NCBI RefSeq assembly: GCF_003350295.1
Contig: NZ_QLYY01000015.1
Coordinates: forward strand, 1-64,000
Direction: 5' to 3'
Origin: Vibrio tetraodonis
GTDB lineage: Bacteria > Pseudomonadota > Gammaproteobacteria > Enterobacterales > Vibrionaceae
Length of the DNA stretch: 64,000 nt
The notes under the pieces are model-generated. The model searched no databases. It worked only from the letters and a program-made list of their open reading frames with translations, and had not been told where the DNA came from. A program made the translations under genes and the position numbers. Numbering within the stretch: the first letter of the stretch is position 1; each line of letters opens with the position of its first letter. Below, in pieces: positions 41,475-51,393 of the stretch.

Positions 41475-43568
41475 ATGCAAAGTCTGTTTTCATACCTAAA
41501 ACCACTGGTAGATAAAGGCGTAATAAGGCAGATCGACTACCAATTTGCTCGATTTGCTCGTGAACAAAGTAGCAATGATAATATTGCCTTTATTGCTGCA
41601 ATTGTTAGCTGTGAGTTAGGACATGGTCATATTTGCCTGCCTTTAATCGACAAATTTGGTCAGCCATCTGATTTGGTAGTCAAACTGGGTGTATTTGGTG
41701 ATTTCGCTGACCAGCTTCATCATGTTTTGCGCAAAATTGATTGGTCATGCGAGTTACGGAATTCTTCTTTTGTTGGAGCGACTGACCAGAATCTACCTAT
41801 GACTTTCGATGGCGAAAGGCTCTATCTTCATCGCTATTGGCATTATGAATCAGTGTTGGCGAAGCGATTGAAGAGCTTAGGGGCACCAATGGTCATAAAG
41901 CTTGCTGATGGTCAAAAGCTTGCTCAATGGTTAAATCATCTGTTTGCTAGAGACTACTGTTACCTTTTCAGCGCTTTAGCCTCATCGCAATCTGACTCGT
42001 CACCACAGGTTGCTCGGCAACAACTTGTCTGCGACCATCTTGATGTGGTTAATAGCGAAGGGCTTGATTGGGATACCATAGACCAAAAGCTCGTGAGTGC
42101 TACAAAAGTTTCGCACCTTGATGGGTTAGATGAACTAGTACCTTTATCTGTATGTGTGAATTGGCAAAAGGTGGCAGCGGCAGTGGCTTTAACAAGACGC
42201 TTTGCCGTGATTTCCGGTGGGCCAGGAACCGGAAAAACAACCACGGTAACTAAGTTGCTTGCAGCGTTAAATGTGCAGGCTCAACAAGCTGGTCAATCAC
42301 CAGTGATTAAATTGGTGGCACCAACGGGAAAAGCTGCTGCACGCTTAACTGAGTCTATAGGAAAAGCGGTTGCTAAGCTTCCTGTTGAACCGAGTATCAA
42401 AGCTTTAATACCAAGCAGCGCGAGTACGCTACATCGCTTGCTTGGCGCAATACCAAACAGTGCGGAGTTTCGTCATAACCAACAAAACCCTCTTCATCTG
42501 GACATACTTGTAGTTGATGAAGCCTCTATGGTTGATCTGCCTATGATGTATAAACTGGTGGATGCTCTCCCCAGACATGCAAGATTAATATTACTAGGTG
42601 ATAAGGACCAACTTGCTTCTGTTGAGGCGGGCGCTGTGCTTGGTGATATTTGCTCTTTTAATCAACATGGCTATAGCTTTGAGCAAGCCAAGCTCATAAG
42701 TCAGTTAACGGGTTTTGCATCCATGAACAACCATAATAGTCAGTCTGCTAGTATTGCTGACAGTTTATGTATGTTACAAAAAAGCTATCGTTTTGACGCC
42801 CGTTCAGGAATAGGTCAATTAGCTAAGGCAATCAACTCTGGCTCTAAGACCAAGGTTGACCTTGTTTGGCAAAAAGACTTCGATGATATCGCTCACTTTC
42901 CCGTTGATGCCCTTCACTATCGGCAGATGATACACACCTTAGTGGCAGAATATAGCCACTACTTAAATCGTATTAAGCCAGCCATGCAGGAGATTGATGA
43001 CGAGCCAATTTATGCTGTTGCAAGAGAAGCTTTACAGCTTTTCTCTCACTGTCGCTTGCTTTGTGCCGTTAGAGAAGGCGACTTTGGTATTACTGGACTC
43101 AATCATAGTGTGGAACGAGCTCTTAAGGCGCGTAAACTCATCAAGGTACAAGATGAGCTTTGGTACCATGGCCGACCTGTGATGATAGTGCGTAATGATT
43201 ATGCACTAGGCCTCTACAATGGTGATATTGGTTTGTGCTTGCTTGATAGCTCTGAAGGTGAGGCGAGACTGAAAGTATTTTTTGAGCTTGCAGATGGTTC
43301 AATCAAAGCAGTGTTGCCAAGCCGAGTACCTGAGCATGAAACTGCTTATGCGATGACGATTCACAAATCCCAAGGCAGCGAGTTTGAACATACCTTGATG
43401 GTGTTACCGCCAGATCCCAGCCCTATTTTGACTCGTGAGCTAATCTACACTGGTGTAACTCGAGCTAAGAAGAAATTGAGTTTATTTGTTGATGATAGAG
43501 TGATAGCTCGGGGTATAAAAGTTCGCACTCAAAGAGCCAGTGGTTTAGTTGATAGGCTTACCGAATAA
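41475..43568 (+). CDS. recD: Exodeoxyribonuclease V alpha subunit RecD
   Basis: RecD is the 5'-3' SF1B helicase of RecBCD. The 697-residue product has Walker A GGPGTGKTTTV, Ia-like LVAPTGKAAARLTESI, Walker B LVVDEASMVDLPMM, GDKDQLASVEAGAVLGD and the C-terminal MTIHKSQGSEFEHTLMVLP. It is the last gene of recCBD, ending 34 bp before the convergent argA stop with a perfect hairpin between. Confidence 0.96.
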   Translation: MQSLFSYLKPLVDKGVIRQIDYQFARFAREQSSNDNIAFIAAIVSCELGHGHICLPLIDKFGQPSDLVVKLGVFGDFADQLHHVLRKIDWSCELRNSSFVGATDQNLPMTFDGERLYLHRYWHYESVLAKRLKSLGAPMVIKLADGQKLAQWLNHLFARDYCYLFSALASSQSDSSPQVARQQLVCDHLDVVNSEGLDWDTIDQKLVSATKVSHLDGLDELVPLSVCVNWQKVAAAVALTRRFAVISGGPGTGKTTTVTKLLAALNVQAQQAGQSPVIKLVAPTGKAAARLTESIGKAVAKLPVEPSIKALIPSSASTLHRLLGAIPNSAEFRHNQQNPLHLDILVVDEASMVDLPMMYKLVDALPRHARLILLGDKDQLASVEAGAVLGDICSFNQHGYSFEQAKLISQLTGFASMNNHNSQSASIADSLCMLQKSYRFDARSGIGQLAKAINSGSKTKVDLVWQKDFDDIAHFPVDALHYRQMIHTLVAEYSHYLNRIKPAMQEIDDEPIYAVAREALQLFSHCRLLCAVREGDFGITGLNHSVERALKARKLIKVQDELWYHGRPVMIVRNDYALGLYNGDIGLCLLDSSEGEARLKVFFELADGSIKAVLPSRVPEHETAYAMTIHKSQGSEFEHTLMVLPPDPSPILTRELIYTGVTRAKKKLSLFVDDRVIARGIKVRTQRASGLVDRLTE

Positions 43569-43590
43569 TGCCCATTTTACTGGGCATTAT
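43565..43590. terminator. Hairpin between convergent recD and argA
   Basis: ATAATGCCCA (43565-43574) and TGGGCATTAT (43581-43590) form a perfect 10-bp stem with a 6-nt loop in the 34-bp gap. The T-run is weak on both strands, but its position suggests bidirectional termination. Confidence 0.6.
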
Positions 43591-43602
43591 CAAAAATCAG
43601 GC

Positions 43603-44928
43603 TTATATCTCGATAGATAAAATCTTCGATTTACGTTGGAAATTATATAGGTTTTGCTTTTGTGAAGGTAAACATTCAACGGGCATTTCCTCAAAGCCCT
43701 GTTCACGAAACCAGTGAATACTGCGCGTGGTAAGGACAAAAATATGTTTTATTCCTCGCGTTTTAGATTGCAGCTTAATGTGTTTAAGCAATAAAATGCC
43801 TCGATTGCCATCTCTGTACTCTGGGTGAATGGCGACACAAGCCATTTCAGCCATTTTCTCATTGGTATAAGGATAGAGAGCAGCACAGCCGATAATTAAA
43901 CCGTCTTTTTCAATAATGGTGAATTGGTGGATTTCTTGCTCCAGTTGTTCTCGCGATCGCCTGACAAGCACACCTTGTTGTTCAAGAGGGCGAATTAAAT
44001 CCAAAATACCACCAATATCGTCGATTTGAGCCTGACGAACTTGTTCTGTGCTTGCTTTCGATATCTGGGTACCAATCCCATCGATAGAAAAGAGTTCCTG
44101 AATTAATGCGCCATCAAGCTTATAACTGATTAAGTGGCTACGAGGTACTCCAGCACGGCATGCGGTTGTTGCTGCTCTTAAAAAACGTTGTGTCCCTGAG
44201 CTATCTTCGCCTGCTTGTTCTAATTGCTCGAGGATCTGCTCTGCATCACGCGGAAACAATTCAGCAACAGCACGTCCATTGGCGTCGATTACTCCTTGTT
44301 CAGAGCAAAAACAAATCAGCTTATCTGCACCGAGTTTTATCGCAACCTGAGTTGCCACTTCTTCAGAGAGCAAATTGAACGATTCCCCTGTCACTGAGCT
44401 AGCAATTGGGCCAAGTAGAACAATGGAACCTTGTTCTAGGGCTCGGTTGATTCCCTGTGTATCTATGCGCCGAATGCGGCCGCTGTGACAGTAATCAACC
44501 CCTTCGTCGATACCTAATGGTTGCGCAGTGACAAAATTACCACTCACTACATTGAGTTGAGTGCCTGCCATCGGCGTATTGGCAAGACTCATCGACAATT
44601 GAGCGGTAATAGTCAGTTGAAGTTGACCTGATGCCTGCATAACAATATTCAGACTTTGTTGATCAGTTATTCGAATGCCTTTGTGGTATGGGCTGATATG
44701 CCTTACTTGATCCAGCATGTGATTTATCTGCGGTCTGGCTCCATGGACCACAACAATATTGACCCCTAAGCTATGAAGTAGAGCAATATCATTGATAATG
44801 TTTGAAAAGTTCTCATCTGCACCGACTTCACCACCAAGCATAATGACCATAGTTTTACCCCTATGGGCGTTTACATATGTAGCAGATTGCCGAAAGCCTT
44901 TGACCAAATCTGTGTTGCGTATTTTCAT
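43603..44928 (-). CDS. argA: N-acetylglutamate synthase
   Basis: ArgA catalyses the first step of arginine synthesis, acetylating glutamate with acetyl-CoA. The 441-residue product is the classical two-domain enzyme: an amino-acid-kinase-like domain (about 20-290, [26 protein letters not shown]) carrying the arginine-inhibition site, then a C-terminal GNAT acetyltransferase domain (about 290-441, [20 protein letters not shown]). Tandem ARG-box-like sites lie just upstream, so it is probably repressed by ArgR with arginine. Confidence 0.96.
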   Translation of the reverse strand: MKIRNTDLVKGFRQSATYVNAHRGKTMVIMLGGEVGADENFSNIINDIALLHSLGVNIVVVHGARPQINHMLDQVRHISPYHKGIRITDQQSLNIVMQASGQLQLTITAQLSMSLANTPMAGTQLNVVSGNFVTAQPLGIDEGVDYCHSGRIRRIDTQGINRALEQGSIVLLGPIASSVTGESFNLLSEEVATQVAIKLGADKLICFCSEQGVIDANGRAVAELFPRDAEQILEQLEQAGEDSSGTQRFLRAATTACRAGVPRSHLISYKLDGALIQELFSIDGIGTQISKASTEQVRQAQIDDIGGILDLIRPLEQQGVLVRRSREQLEQEIHQFTIIEKDGLIIGCAALYPYTNEKMAEMACVAIHPEYRDGNRGILLLKHIKLQSKTRGIKHIFVLTTRSIHWFREQGFEEMPVECLPSQKQNLYNFQRKSKILSIEI

Positions 44929-44940
44929 ATCTTATATAGC

Positions 44941-44979
44941 GGTGAATTTATATGTTTTAATATTGCATTTATATTCTTT
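44941..44979 (-). promoter_or_regulatory. Tandem ARG boxes of argA
   Basis: Two cores resembling TGAAT-N4-ATTCA occur: TGAATTTATATGTT (44943-44956) and TGCATTTATATTCT (44964-44977). The 7-bp gap between cores equals the 3-bp spacing of paired 18-bp ArgR boxes. They sit 15-50 bp upstream of the argA start, over the expected promoter. Confidence 0.6.
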
Positions 44980-45140
44980 TTTGTTCAAGGTTTTTATTGC
45001 TTGAATCCTTACTGATTTTTCAAGCACACAGGTCCAGTTGTCAGAAGCGATTAAAAATCACGTTTTCTACACACATACTTGATTGCGCTTGTCGTTGGAG
45101 TTTGTCATCCTTAGTCACAGTTCAATAAGGAATTCTTCTC

Positions 45141-46244
45141 GTGTTTAAAAAATATCTTCCTCTTGTTGCCGCCAGTGTTTTGTTTGGTTGCGCACAGCCT
45201 ACCGATCGTGCCCAGCAATACCTTGATGGTGAATTTGCAGCAACTCTTAATAAAAGTACGACGATTGCCTCCAATAAACCTAAGGACTTCACAGAGTTTG
45301 CTAAGCAATCGCAGCAAGTTATTGAAAACTCGCCTTCAATGGCAGGTTTGTATCAGCCACTATACGATCAATTAAATGAATGGGCGTTACAAAGTGGAGA
45401 TCCTGCTCAACTGGCGAATTTTGGTATTCAAGCTGCTCAATTGGGTGGAGGGGATAAAAAGGGCAATGTCTTATTTACCGGGTACTTTTCTCCTGTGATG
45501 GAACTGCGCCATGAGCCCGATGATAAGTATCGCTACCCAGTGTATGCCAAACCTGATTGTGAAGCAGAATGTCCAACTCGCGCGCAAATTTATGATGGAG
45601 CATTAAATGGCTTAGGGCTGGAACTTGGTTATTCAGCCAATATGATCGATCCATTTATGATGGAAGTGCAAGGCAGTGGCTTTGTTCATTTTGAGGATGA
45701 CGATACGCTGGAATACTTTGCTTATGGGGGTAAAAATAACAAAGCTTACGTCAGCATAGGTAAGGTACTGATTGAAAGAGGTCTTGTCGCTCGGAAGAAA
45801 ATGTCACTGAAAGCGATTAAAGATTGGGTTATGGCCAATGATGACGAAACTGTGCGTGAGCTATTAGAGCAAAATCCATCTTATGTTTTTTTTGAGCCAA
45901 GAGCTGATGCTCCTGTTACAGGCACCGCAGGTATCCCATTGTTGCCAATGGCTTCGGTAGCTGGCGATCCTGCACTCTTTCCAATGGGAACACCAATCCT
46001 TGCTGAGGTGCCATTACTCAATGCAGATGGTAGCTGGAGTGGTGCGCATCAACTGCGTCTATTGATAGTCCTTGATACCGGGGGCGCGGTTAAGCAGAAC
46101 CATTTAGATTTGTATCATGGAATGGGCCCTAGAGCAGGAACCGAAGCAGGCCATTACAAGCATTTCGGCCGTGTATGGAAGTTAGGACTCGAGAACTCGG
46201 CAACTCAGGCTCCGTGGGCACTGCCGCCAGAAAAATTAGAATAG
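45141..46244 (+). CDS. mltA: Membrane-bound lytic murein transglycosylase A
   Basis: MltA is an outer-membrane lipoprotein that cuts the glycan strand of peptidoglycan, leaving 1,6-anhydroMurNAc. The 367-residue product has a lipoprotein signal with lipobox SVLFGC (C17). MltA-domain motifs include LFTGYFSPVMELR, MEVQGSGFVHFEDD, PMASVAGDPALFPMGTPI and LIVLDTGGAVKQNHLDLYHG, with the catalytic Asp in the 3D domain. The GTG start lies after AATAAGGAATTCTTCTC. It is monocistronic with its own terminator. Confidence 0.95.
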   Translation: MFKKYLPLVAASVLFGCAQPTDRAQQYLDGEFAATLNKSTTIASNKPKDFTEFAKQSQQVIENSPSMAGLYQPLYDQLNEWALQSGDPAQLANFGIQAAQLGGGDKKGNVLFTGYFSPVMELRHEPDDKYRYPVYAKPDCEAECPTRAQIYDGALNGLGLELGYSANMIDPFMMEVQGSGFVHFEDDDTLEYFAYGGKNNKAYVSIGKVLIERGLVARKKMSLKAIKDWVMANDDETVRELLEQNPSYVFFEPRADAPVTGTAGIPLLPMASVAGDPALFPMGTPILAEVPLLNADGSWSGAHQLRLLIVLDTGGAVKQNHLDLYHGMGPRAGTEAGHYKHFGRVWKLGLENSATQAPWALPPEKLE

Positions 46245-46268
46245 TCATTGTTGGCTAGACTTTTTAAC

Positions 46269-46301
46269 AAAGAGTGCGTATAAAACGCACTCTTTGCGTT
46301 T
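46269..46301 (+). terminator. Intrinsic terminator after mltA
   Basis: AAAGAGTGCGT (46269-46279) and ACGCACTCTTT (46285-46295) form a perfect 11-bp stem with a 5-nt loop, followed by GCGTTT. Confidence 0.75.
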
Positions 46302-46328
46302 AACCCTCATTTAGCGGAACAAAACATC

Positions 46329-47138
46329 ATGCGTGAACTTGATGCACCAGCTTCAGACAGCTACGACCAACGTTTTGGTGGAACTCGGCGCCTTTATGGC
46401 CATTCACAAGTTGAAGTTCTCCGCGCGGCACATGTGTGTGTGATCGGTATTGGTGGGGTGGGTTCATGGGCGGTTGAAGCTTTGGCTCGAACAGGTATTG
46501 GTCAATTAACATTGATTGATATGGATGACATATGTGTGACCAACGTTAATCGTCAAATTCATGCTTTGAGCGGAAATATTGGTCAAAGCAAAGTCGATGT
46601 GATGGCCGAGAGAGTCAAACTCATCAACCCTGATTGTCAGGTTAATGTAATTGATGACTTTATTACGCCTGATAACCAGCATGAGTATTTGACTAAAGAC
46701 TTTGATTATGTGCTTGATGCCATCGATAGTGTGAAAGCAAAAGCGTCACTTCTGGCTTATTGCCGCAGCAACAAGATTAAAGTCATTACTACAGGTGGTG
46801 CTGGTGGGCAAGTTGACCCGACCCAAATACAAGTTGCCGATTTAACCAAAACGATTCAGGACCCTTTGGCAAAGAAAATCAAAGATACGCTGAGACGTCA
46901 TCATAACTTTCCTAAAAATCCTCAACGAAAGTTTGGTATAGAATGTGTTTTTTCCACAGAGCAGTTGAAGTATCCACAGCCAGATGGCTCAGTGTGTAGC
47001 GTGAAAGCGACTGCTGAGGGACCCAAACGTATGGATTGTGCAACAGGCTTTGGGGCGGCGACAGTTGTTACTGCGACATTTGGTTTTGTTGCCGTTTCAC
47101 GTATTGTTGAAAAGCTGATACAAAAATACAGCCAGTAA
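46329..47138 (+). CDS. tcdA: tRNA threonylcarbamoyladenosine dehydratase
   Basis: TcdA (CsdL) is an E1-like enzyme that dehydrates t6A37 of tRNA to cyclic ct6A, using ATP. The 269-residue product begins SYDQRFGGTRRLYG and has the nucleotide loop GIGGVGSWAVEALARTGIG, DMDDICVTNVNRQIHA and the ThiF-family C-terminal part. In E. coli it works with the CsdA-CsdE sulfur system; here csdE follows directly, with csdA not in the window. Confidence 0.94.
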   Translation: MRELDAPASDSYDQRFGGTRRLYGHSQVEVLRAAHVCVIGIGGVGSWAVEALARTGIGQLTLIDMDDICVTNVNRQIHALSGNIGQSKVDVMAERVKLINPDCQVNVIDDFITPDNQHEYLTKDFDYVLDAIDSVKAKASLLAYCRSNKIKVITTGGAGGQVDPTQIQVADLTKTIQDPLAKKIKDTLRRHHNFPKNPQRKFGIECVFSTEQLKYPQPDGSVCSVKATAEGPKRMDCATGFGAATVVTATFGFVAVSRIVEKLIQKYSQ

Positions 47139-47159
47139 GTGTTAATTTTGGAGCCTGTT

Positions 47160-47594
47160 ATGTCTTCTTTCCCCAAATCACCATTCGGTAGCGAAATAAC
47201 GGTCGCGGACATAGTTGCGATAATGCAGAATTTAAAAGGCTGGGAAGAGCGTTATCGTCAAGTGATTCTGTGGGGAAAACAGCTTCCTGTCATGCCTGAA
47301 TATCTTAAGTCCGAACAAGTAAAAGTCTCGGGTTGTGAAAGCCAAGTATGGTTAGTGAGCGAAAAGGTTGATGATGTTTGGCATTTCAGTGCTGATTCTG
47401 ATGCTCGTATTGTCAGAGGGCTTATTGCGCTTGTTTTAACTCCTTTTGATGGCAAAACTTCGCAGCAGATCCAAAATTTTGATCTTGAGGATTACTTTGA
47501 CAGTTTGGGCCTCATTTCTCACCTTAGTCCTTCTCGCGGTAATGGTCTAAAAGCTATCGTAGAGCAAATTAAGCAGATCACTCGAGAAAATTAA
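47160..47594 (+). CDS. csdE: Cysteine desulfurase sulfur acceptor CsdE (SufE family)
   Basis: CsdE takes persulfide sulfur from the cysteine desulfurase CsdA. The 144-residue product has the SufE fold with active Cys C59 in QVKVSGCESQVWL. An upstream in-frame GTG at 47139 exists, but GGAG 6 nt before ATG at 47160 supports this start. It is 21 bp after tcdA. Its usual partner csdA is not adjacent. Confidence 0.92.
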   Translation: MSSFPKSPFGSEITVADIVAIMQNLKGWEERYRQVILWGKQLPVMPEYLKSEQVKVSGCESQVWLVSEKVDDVWHFSADSDARIVRGLIALVLTPFDGKTSQQIQNFDLEDYFDSLGLISHLSPSRGNGLKAIVEQIKQITREN

Positions 47595-47656
47595 TTTTGG
47601 TTAATTTTTAATCATAATGATATTAATGCCTTATAAAATACAGGGTCTTAGAGCCC

Positions 47657-47685
47657 TTGTTGTTGCTGAGTAAAGGCTGTACAAT
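47657..47685 (+). promoter_or_regulatory. Sigma70-type promoter of rlmN
   Basis: TTGTTG (47657-47662) and TACAAT (47680-47685) are separated by exactly 17 bp, 40 bp before the rlmN ATG. Confidence 0.65.
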
Positions 47686-47725
47686 TCGCGCCCTTAAATA
47701 ATGTTACGTCGTTTCGTGAGGCACC

Positions 47726-48850
47726 ATGAGCACTGAAAAAATTAATCTACTCGATTTTGATCGTAAAGGAATGCGTAAATTTTTTGCTGAAGAACTTGGT
47801 GAAAAAGCATTTCGTGCCGATCAAGTGATGAAGTGGATCTACCATTTTGGTGTCGATAACTTCGAAAACATGAGCAACATTAATAAAAAGTTGCGTGAAA
47901 AGCTCATGCAGCGTTGCGAAATTAAAGCCCCTGTTGTGGCTGAAGCTCAGCACTCTTCTGATGGCACAATCAAATGGGCAATGAAGGTAGGCGATCAGGA
48001 TGTTGAGACGGTTTATATTCCTGAAGATGATAGGGCAACATTGTGTGTCTCTTCCCAAGTGGGCTGTGCTCTTGAATGTAAATTTTGCTCAACTGCGCAG
48101 CAAGGTTTCAATCGTAACCTCAAAGTGTCTGAAATTATTGGCCAGGTTTGGCGCGCTGCACGGGAAGTCGGATTAGAAAAAGAAACGGGTCGTCGTCCAA
48201 TTACAAACGTCGTCATGATGGGTATGGGCGAGCCTTTACTCAACATGAAAAACCTGATCCCTGCTCTTGAACTTATGTTGGATGATCTTGGTTTTGGCTT
48301 GTCAAAACGTCGAGTTACTGTCTCAACTTCTGGTGTTGTTTCCGGCTTGGATCAAATGACTGGCCAGATAGATGTTGCGCTTGCTATCTCACTGCATGCA
48401 CCGAATGATAAGTTGCGCAGTGAAATTATGCCGATCAACGACCGTTGGGATATTGAAGATTTTCTTGCTTCAGTGCGCTGTTATATTGCTTCTTCTAATG
48501 CCAATAGAGGCAAAGTCACAGTTGAGTATGTATTGCTGGATCATGTTAATGATGACATGGATCATGCTCGCGAGCTTGCTGAGTTACTTAAAGATACACC
48601 ATGTAAAATTAACCTGATTCCATTTAACCCTTATCCTGGTTCTCCGTACAAAAAGCCAAGCAATTCGCGCATTGACCGTTTTCAAAAGACGTTAATGCAG
48701 TATGAACATACGGTAACCGTGCGCAAAACACGTGGCGATGATATTGACGCGGCATGTGGTCAGTTAGTTGGAGATGTGATTGACCGAACTAAGCGTACTG
48801 CGGCTATTCGCGCTGCAAAAGGTGATACAATAGCGATTAAAGCGGTTTAA
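47726..48850 (+). CDS. rlmN: Dual-specificity RNA methyltransferase RlmN
   Basis: RlmN is a radical SAM enzyme that methylates C2 of A2503 in 23S rRNA and A37 in some tRNAs. The 374-residue product has the cluster motif C114-A-L-E-C118-K-F-C121, the resolving Cys C107 and the methyl-carrying Cys C344 ([10 protein letters not shown]), all matching E. coli at a constant offset. GTGAGGCACC precedes the ATG. It is followed by a strong terminator. Confidence 0.97.
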   Translation: MSTEKINLLDFDRKGMRKFFAEELGEKAFRADQVMKWIYHFGVDNFENMSNINKKLREKLMQRCEIKAPVVAEAQHSSDGTIKWAMKVGDQDVETVYIPEDDRATLCVSSQVGCALECKFCSTAQQGFNRNLKVSEIIGQVWRAAREVGLEKETGRRPITNVVMMGMGEPLLNMKNLIPALELMLDDLGFGLSKRRVTVSTSGVVSGLDQMTGQIDVALAISLHAPNDKLRSEIMPINDRWDIEDFLASVRCYIASSNANRGKVTVEYVLLDHVNDDMDHARELAELLKDTPCKINLIPFNPYPGSPYKKPSNSRIDRFQKTLMQYEHTVTVRKTRGDDIDAACGQLVGDVIDRTKRTAAIRAAKGDTIAIKAV

Positions 48851-48871
48851 ATGCGATTTTTGTCGATGGTA

Positions 48872-48898
48872 AACCAGAGCTCAGCTCTGGTTTTTTTT
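48872..48898 (+). terminator. Strong intrinsic terminator after rlmN
   Basis: AACCAGAGC (48872-48880) pairs with GCTCTGGTT (48884-48892) around TCA, followed by an uninterrupted run of T. Confidence 0.92.
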
Positions 48899-49171
48899 AA
48901 ACTGATTGAGCTAAATAATGTCAAAATATGGAAAAACCTTGAGCTGGTTGTGAATTATACGTGTTTTCGATGTTGTTTCATCTCTGATATCTATTAGAAT
49001 TAAACTTTAGTGCTTTAGAGATAATATTTCTAAGAGCTAGGTGAAGTGCTTTACACATTTTGGTGAGGGATTTTCCTCTGAATATAAGATTTTCATTAAA
49101 GACTGTGCAACTAACGAAAAATAATAAATGTGCGTTTGGCGTGGAATCCTGCAAAAAGAGACGTTTATACA
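48899..49171 (+). other. Non-coding gap between rlmN and rodZ
   Basis: There is no convincing gene in this AT-rich 273 bp. A 9-bp direct repeat AGTGCTTTA occurs at 49009-49017 and 49045-49053. Many gammaproteobacteria carry pilF (pilW) in this slot between rlmN and rodZ; it is absent here, and no recognisable remnant is seen. A rodZ promoter must lie in this stretch. Confidence 0.6.
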
Positions 49172-50236
49172 ATGAGTGCTGAACATACACCCCAAATGGA
49201 AGAAGAGACAAAGCTTGAAGCGGGTACCATTTTAAAGCAAAAACGGGAAGAACTTGGTTTAACCTTGGAACAGGTTGCCAGTCGATTACGTCTTCGACGT
49301 TCAATTATTGAAAATATTGAATCGAATCAGTTTGAAAGTGAGCAGGTTGCGACCTTTACTCGCGGGTATTTACGTTCTTATGCGCGTGTCGTTGGCATAG
49401 AAGAATCTGTTGTATTATGTGCTCTTGATGATAATGGAGAAGCCCAACATCAAGAGCATGAAATGCAAAGTTTTTCTCAAAAAACTAGTCAAGAGAAGCA
49501 CGATAATCGAATAATGATACTGACATGGGGTATTTCTGCAATTATTGTTGGTATTTCCTGTGTCTGGTGGTGGCAAAATCAAGAAAATACGGCAGTTGAG
49601 TTGACCTCGACTACTGAACAAGAACAAAAAATAGAGAAAGAGCTGGCGGAAAAAAATGAGTTGGACTTTACTGTGGTTGAATCACAACCTTCAAGTGAAA
49701 TTCAACCGCAAGAGTCAAAGCTTGTCGAGCAGCCCTTAGAAGAGGTGACCACTCAAGTTGCCTCGCAAGTGGAGCCCGAGAAAGTCGTCAAGGCAATCAA
49801 AAGCTCGAAGGAGCAAACTCCTGTAGAACAAAGCAAAGTTGAGCCAGTCGTTTCTAACACACCAGTTGAGCCAGTCGTTTCTAACACACCAGTAGAGACA
49901 TCTTCTAAACCTGAAACTAATACCTTGGAAACGGCAAAAACTTCCTCGAAGGAACAAGAAAAGCAGCCCCAGCCTGAGCAAGCAGCAGCTGACATAGTCG
50001 CTAACTTACTGGAAATGTCTTTTAGTGATGACTGCTGGATTCAAGTCAAAGACTCAACTGGCAAGACGCTGGCAACTGGTATTAAAAAAGCAGGCCAAGG
50101 TATCCAGCTCAGCGGCAATCCTCCTTATAAAGTCATTTTGGGAGCGCCGGAAAATGTATCAATAACTTTATCAAGTGAACCTATTGACCTCTCTGGGTAT
50201 ACTTCTGGTAAAGTAGCAAGGTTCACCTTACCCTAG
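49172..50236 (+). CDS. rodZ: Cytoskeletal protein RodZ
   Basis: RodZ is a single-pass membrane protein that anchors MreB and maintains rod shape. The 354-residue product has an N-terminal HTH domain (about 16-85, [20 protein letters not shown]), one membrane helix (about 114-134, ending VWWWQ), a long low-complexity Glu/Ser/Thr/Pro linker (about 140-265) and a C-terminal DUF4115 beta domain ([15 protein letters not shown]). The linker has a perfect tandem duplication of VEPVVSNTP at 223-231 and 232-240. ATG at 49172 is preferred over an upstream in-frame start. ispG follows 8 bp later. Confidence 0.93.
   Translation: MSAEHTPQMEEETKLEAGTILKQKREELGLTLEQVASRLRLRRSIIENIESNQFESEQVATFTRGYLRSYARVVGIEESVVLCALDDNGEAQHQEHEMQSFSQKTSQEKHDNRIMILTWGISAIIVGISCVWWWQNQENTAVELTSTTEQEQKIEKELAEKNELDFTVVESQPSSEIQPQESKLVEQPLEEVTTQVASQVEPEKVVKAIKSSKEQTPVEQSKVEPVVSNTPVEPVVSNTPVETSSKPETNTLETAKTSSKEQEKQPQPEQAAADIVANLLEMSFSDDCWIQVKDSTGKTLATGIKKAGQGIQLSGNPPYKVILGAPENVSITLSSEPIDLSGYTSGKVARFTLP
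49838..49891 (+). repeat. 27-bp perfect tandem repeat within rodZ
   Basis: Two identical 27-bp units lie at 49838-49864 and 49865-49891, beginning GTTGAGCCAGTCG. They encode VEPVVSNTP twice in the periplasmic linker. The number of units may vary between strains. Confidence 0.9.
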
Positions 50237-50244
50237 AAGTAACT

Positions 50245-51363
50245 ATGCAATACCAATCTCCTATCAAACGTCGCCCGTCCACCCGTGTTTATGTGGGCGA
50301 TGTACCCATCGGTGATGGCGCTCCAATCGCTGTGCAGTCGATGACAAACACAAGAACAACAGATGTTGAAGCGACTGTTGCCCAAATTAAATCTTTAGAA
50401 AATGTGGGTGCAGATATTGTACGCGTTTCGGTTCCTACCATGGAAGCGGCGGAAGCATTTAAACAAATAAAGCAGCAAGTATCTGTTCCATTAGTCGCCG
50501 ATATTCACTTTGATTACCGCATTGCCTTGCAAGTTGCAGAATATGGTGTGGATTGTTTACGCATTAACCCGGGTAATATTGGTAAGGAAGACCGCATCAG
50601 AGCTGTTGTAGACTGTGCACGTGATAAAAATATTCCGATTCGAATTGGTGTCAATGGCGGCTCGTTAGAAAAAGATATCCAAATGAAATATGGAGAACCA
50701 ACGCCAGAAGCATTGGTGGAGTCAGCCATGCGTCATGTGGATATTTTAGATCGTCTTAACTTTGACCAATTTAAAGTCAGTGTGAAGGCATCGGATGTTT
50801 TTCTTGCAGTCGATTCATATCGCTTGTTAGCGAAAAAAATCGATCAGCCGCTTCATCTAGGGATTACAGAAGCGGGTGGTGCTAGAGCGGGAGCAGTAAA
50901 ATCTTCTGTTGGACTAGGGATGTTGTTGGCTGAAGGCATCGGCGATACGTTACGTATTTCTCTTGCAGCTGATCCTGTTGAAGAGATCAAAGTTGGATTC
51001 GATATACTTAAATCGCTGCGAATTCGCTCCAGAGGTATTAACTTTATCGCTTGCCCAAGTTGTTCTCGTCAGGAGTTCGATGTTATTAACACGGTGAATG
51101 CATTAGAAGAGCGACTTGAGGACATAATTACCCCTATGGATGTCTCCATTATTGGGTGCGTGGTTAACGGACCAGGTGAAGCAGAAGTTTCCCATCTCGG
51201 CCTTGCTGGCAGTAACAAAAAGAGTGCCTTTTACGAAGACGGTAAACGTCAAAAAGAGCGCTTTGATAACGATGATTTAGTTAATCAATTGGAAGCAAAA
51301 ATTCGTGCAAAAGCTTCTGTTATGGATACACAAAATCGCATTGATGTGAAAGTCAAAGATTAA
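50245..51363 (+). CDS. ispG: 4-hydroxy-3-methylbut-2-enyl diphosphate synthase (flavodoxin)
   Basis: IspG converts MEcPP to HMBPP in the MEP isoprenoid pathway using a [4Fe-4S] cluster. The 372-residue product has a TIM-barrel N-terminal domain ([41 protein letters not shown]) and a C-terminal cluster domain with [13 protein letters not shown] and [10 protein letters not shown] supplying the cysteines. It is in a run with rodZ and hisS. Confidence 0.97.
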   Translation: MQYQSPIKRRPSTRVYVGDVPIGDGAPIAVQSMTNTRTTDVEATVAQIKSLENVGADIVRVSVPTMEAAEAFKQIKQQVSVPLVADIHFDYRIALQVAEYGVDCLRINPGNIGKEDRIRAVVDCARDKNIPIRIGVNGGSLEKDIQMKYGEPTPEALVESAMRHVDILDRLNFDQFKVSVKASDVFLAVDSYRLLAKKIDQPLHLGITEAGGARAGAVKSSVGLGMLLAEGIGDTLRISLAADPVEEIKVGFDILKSLRIRSRGINFIACPSCSRQEFDVINTVNALEERLEDIITPMDVSIIGCVVNGPGEAEVSHLGLAGSNKKSAFYEDGKRQKERFDNDDLVNQLEAKIRAKASVMDTQNRIDVKVKD

Positions 51364-51393
51364 TCTCAGATCACCTAAATTACGGTAAATATT

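Noticed and set aside
48978..49304. 108-codon minus-strand frame in the rlmN-rodZ gap
   Set aside because: It overlaps the rodZ start antisense and shows no domain or ribosome binding site; not taken as a pilF remnant.
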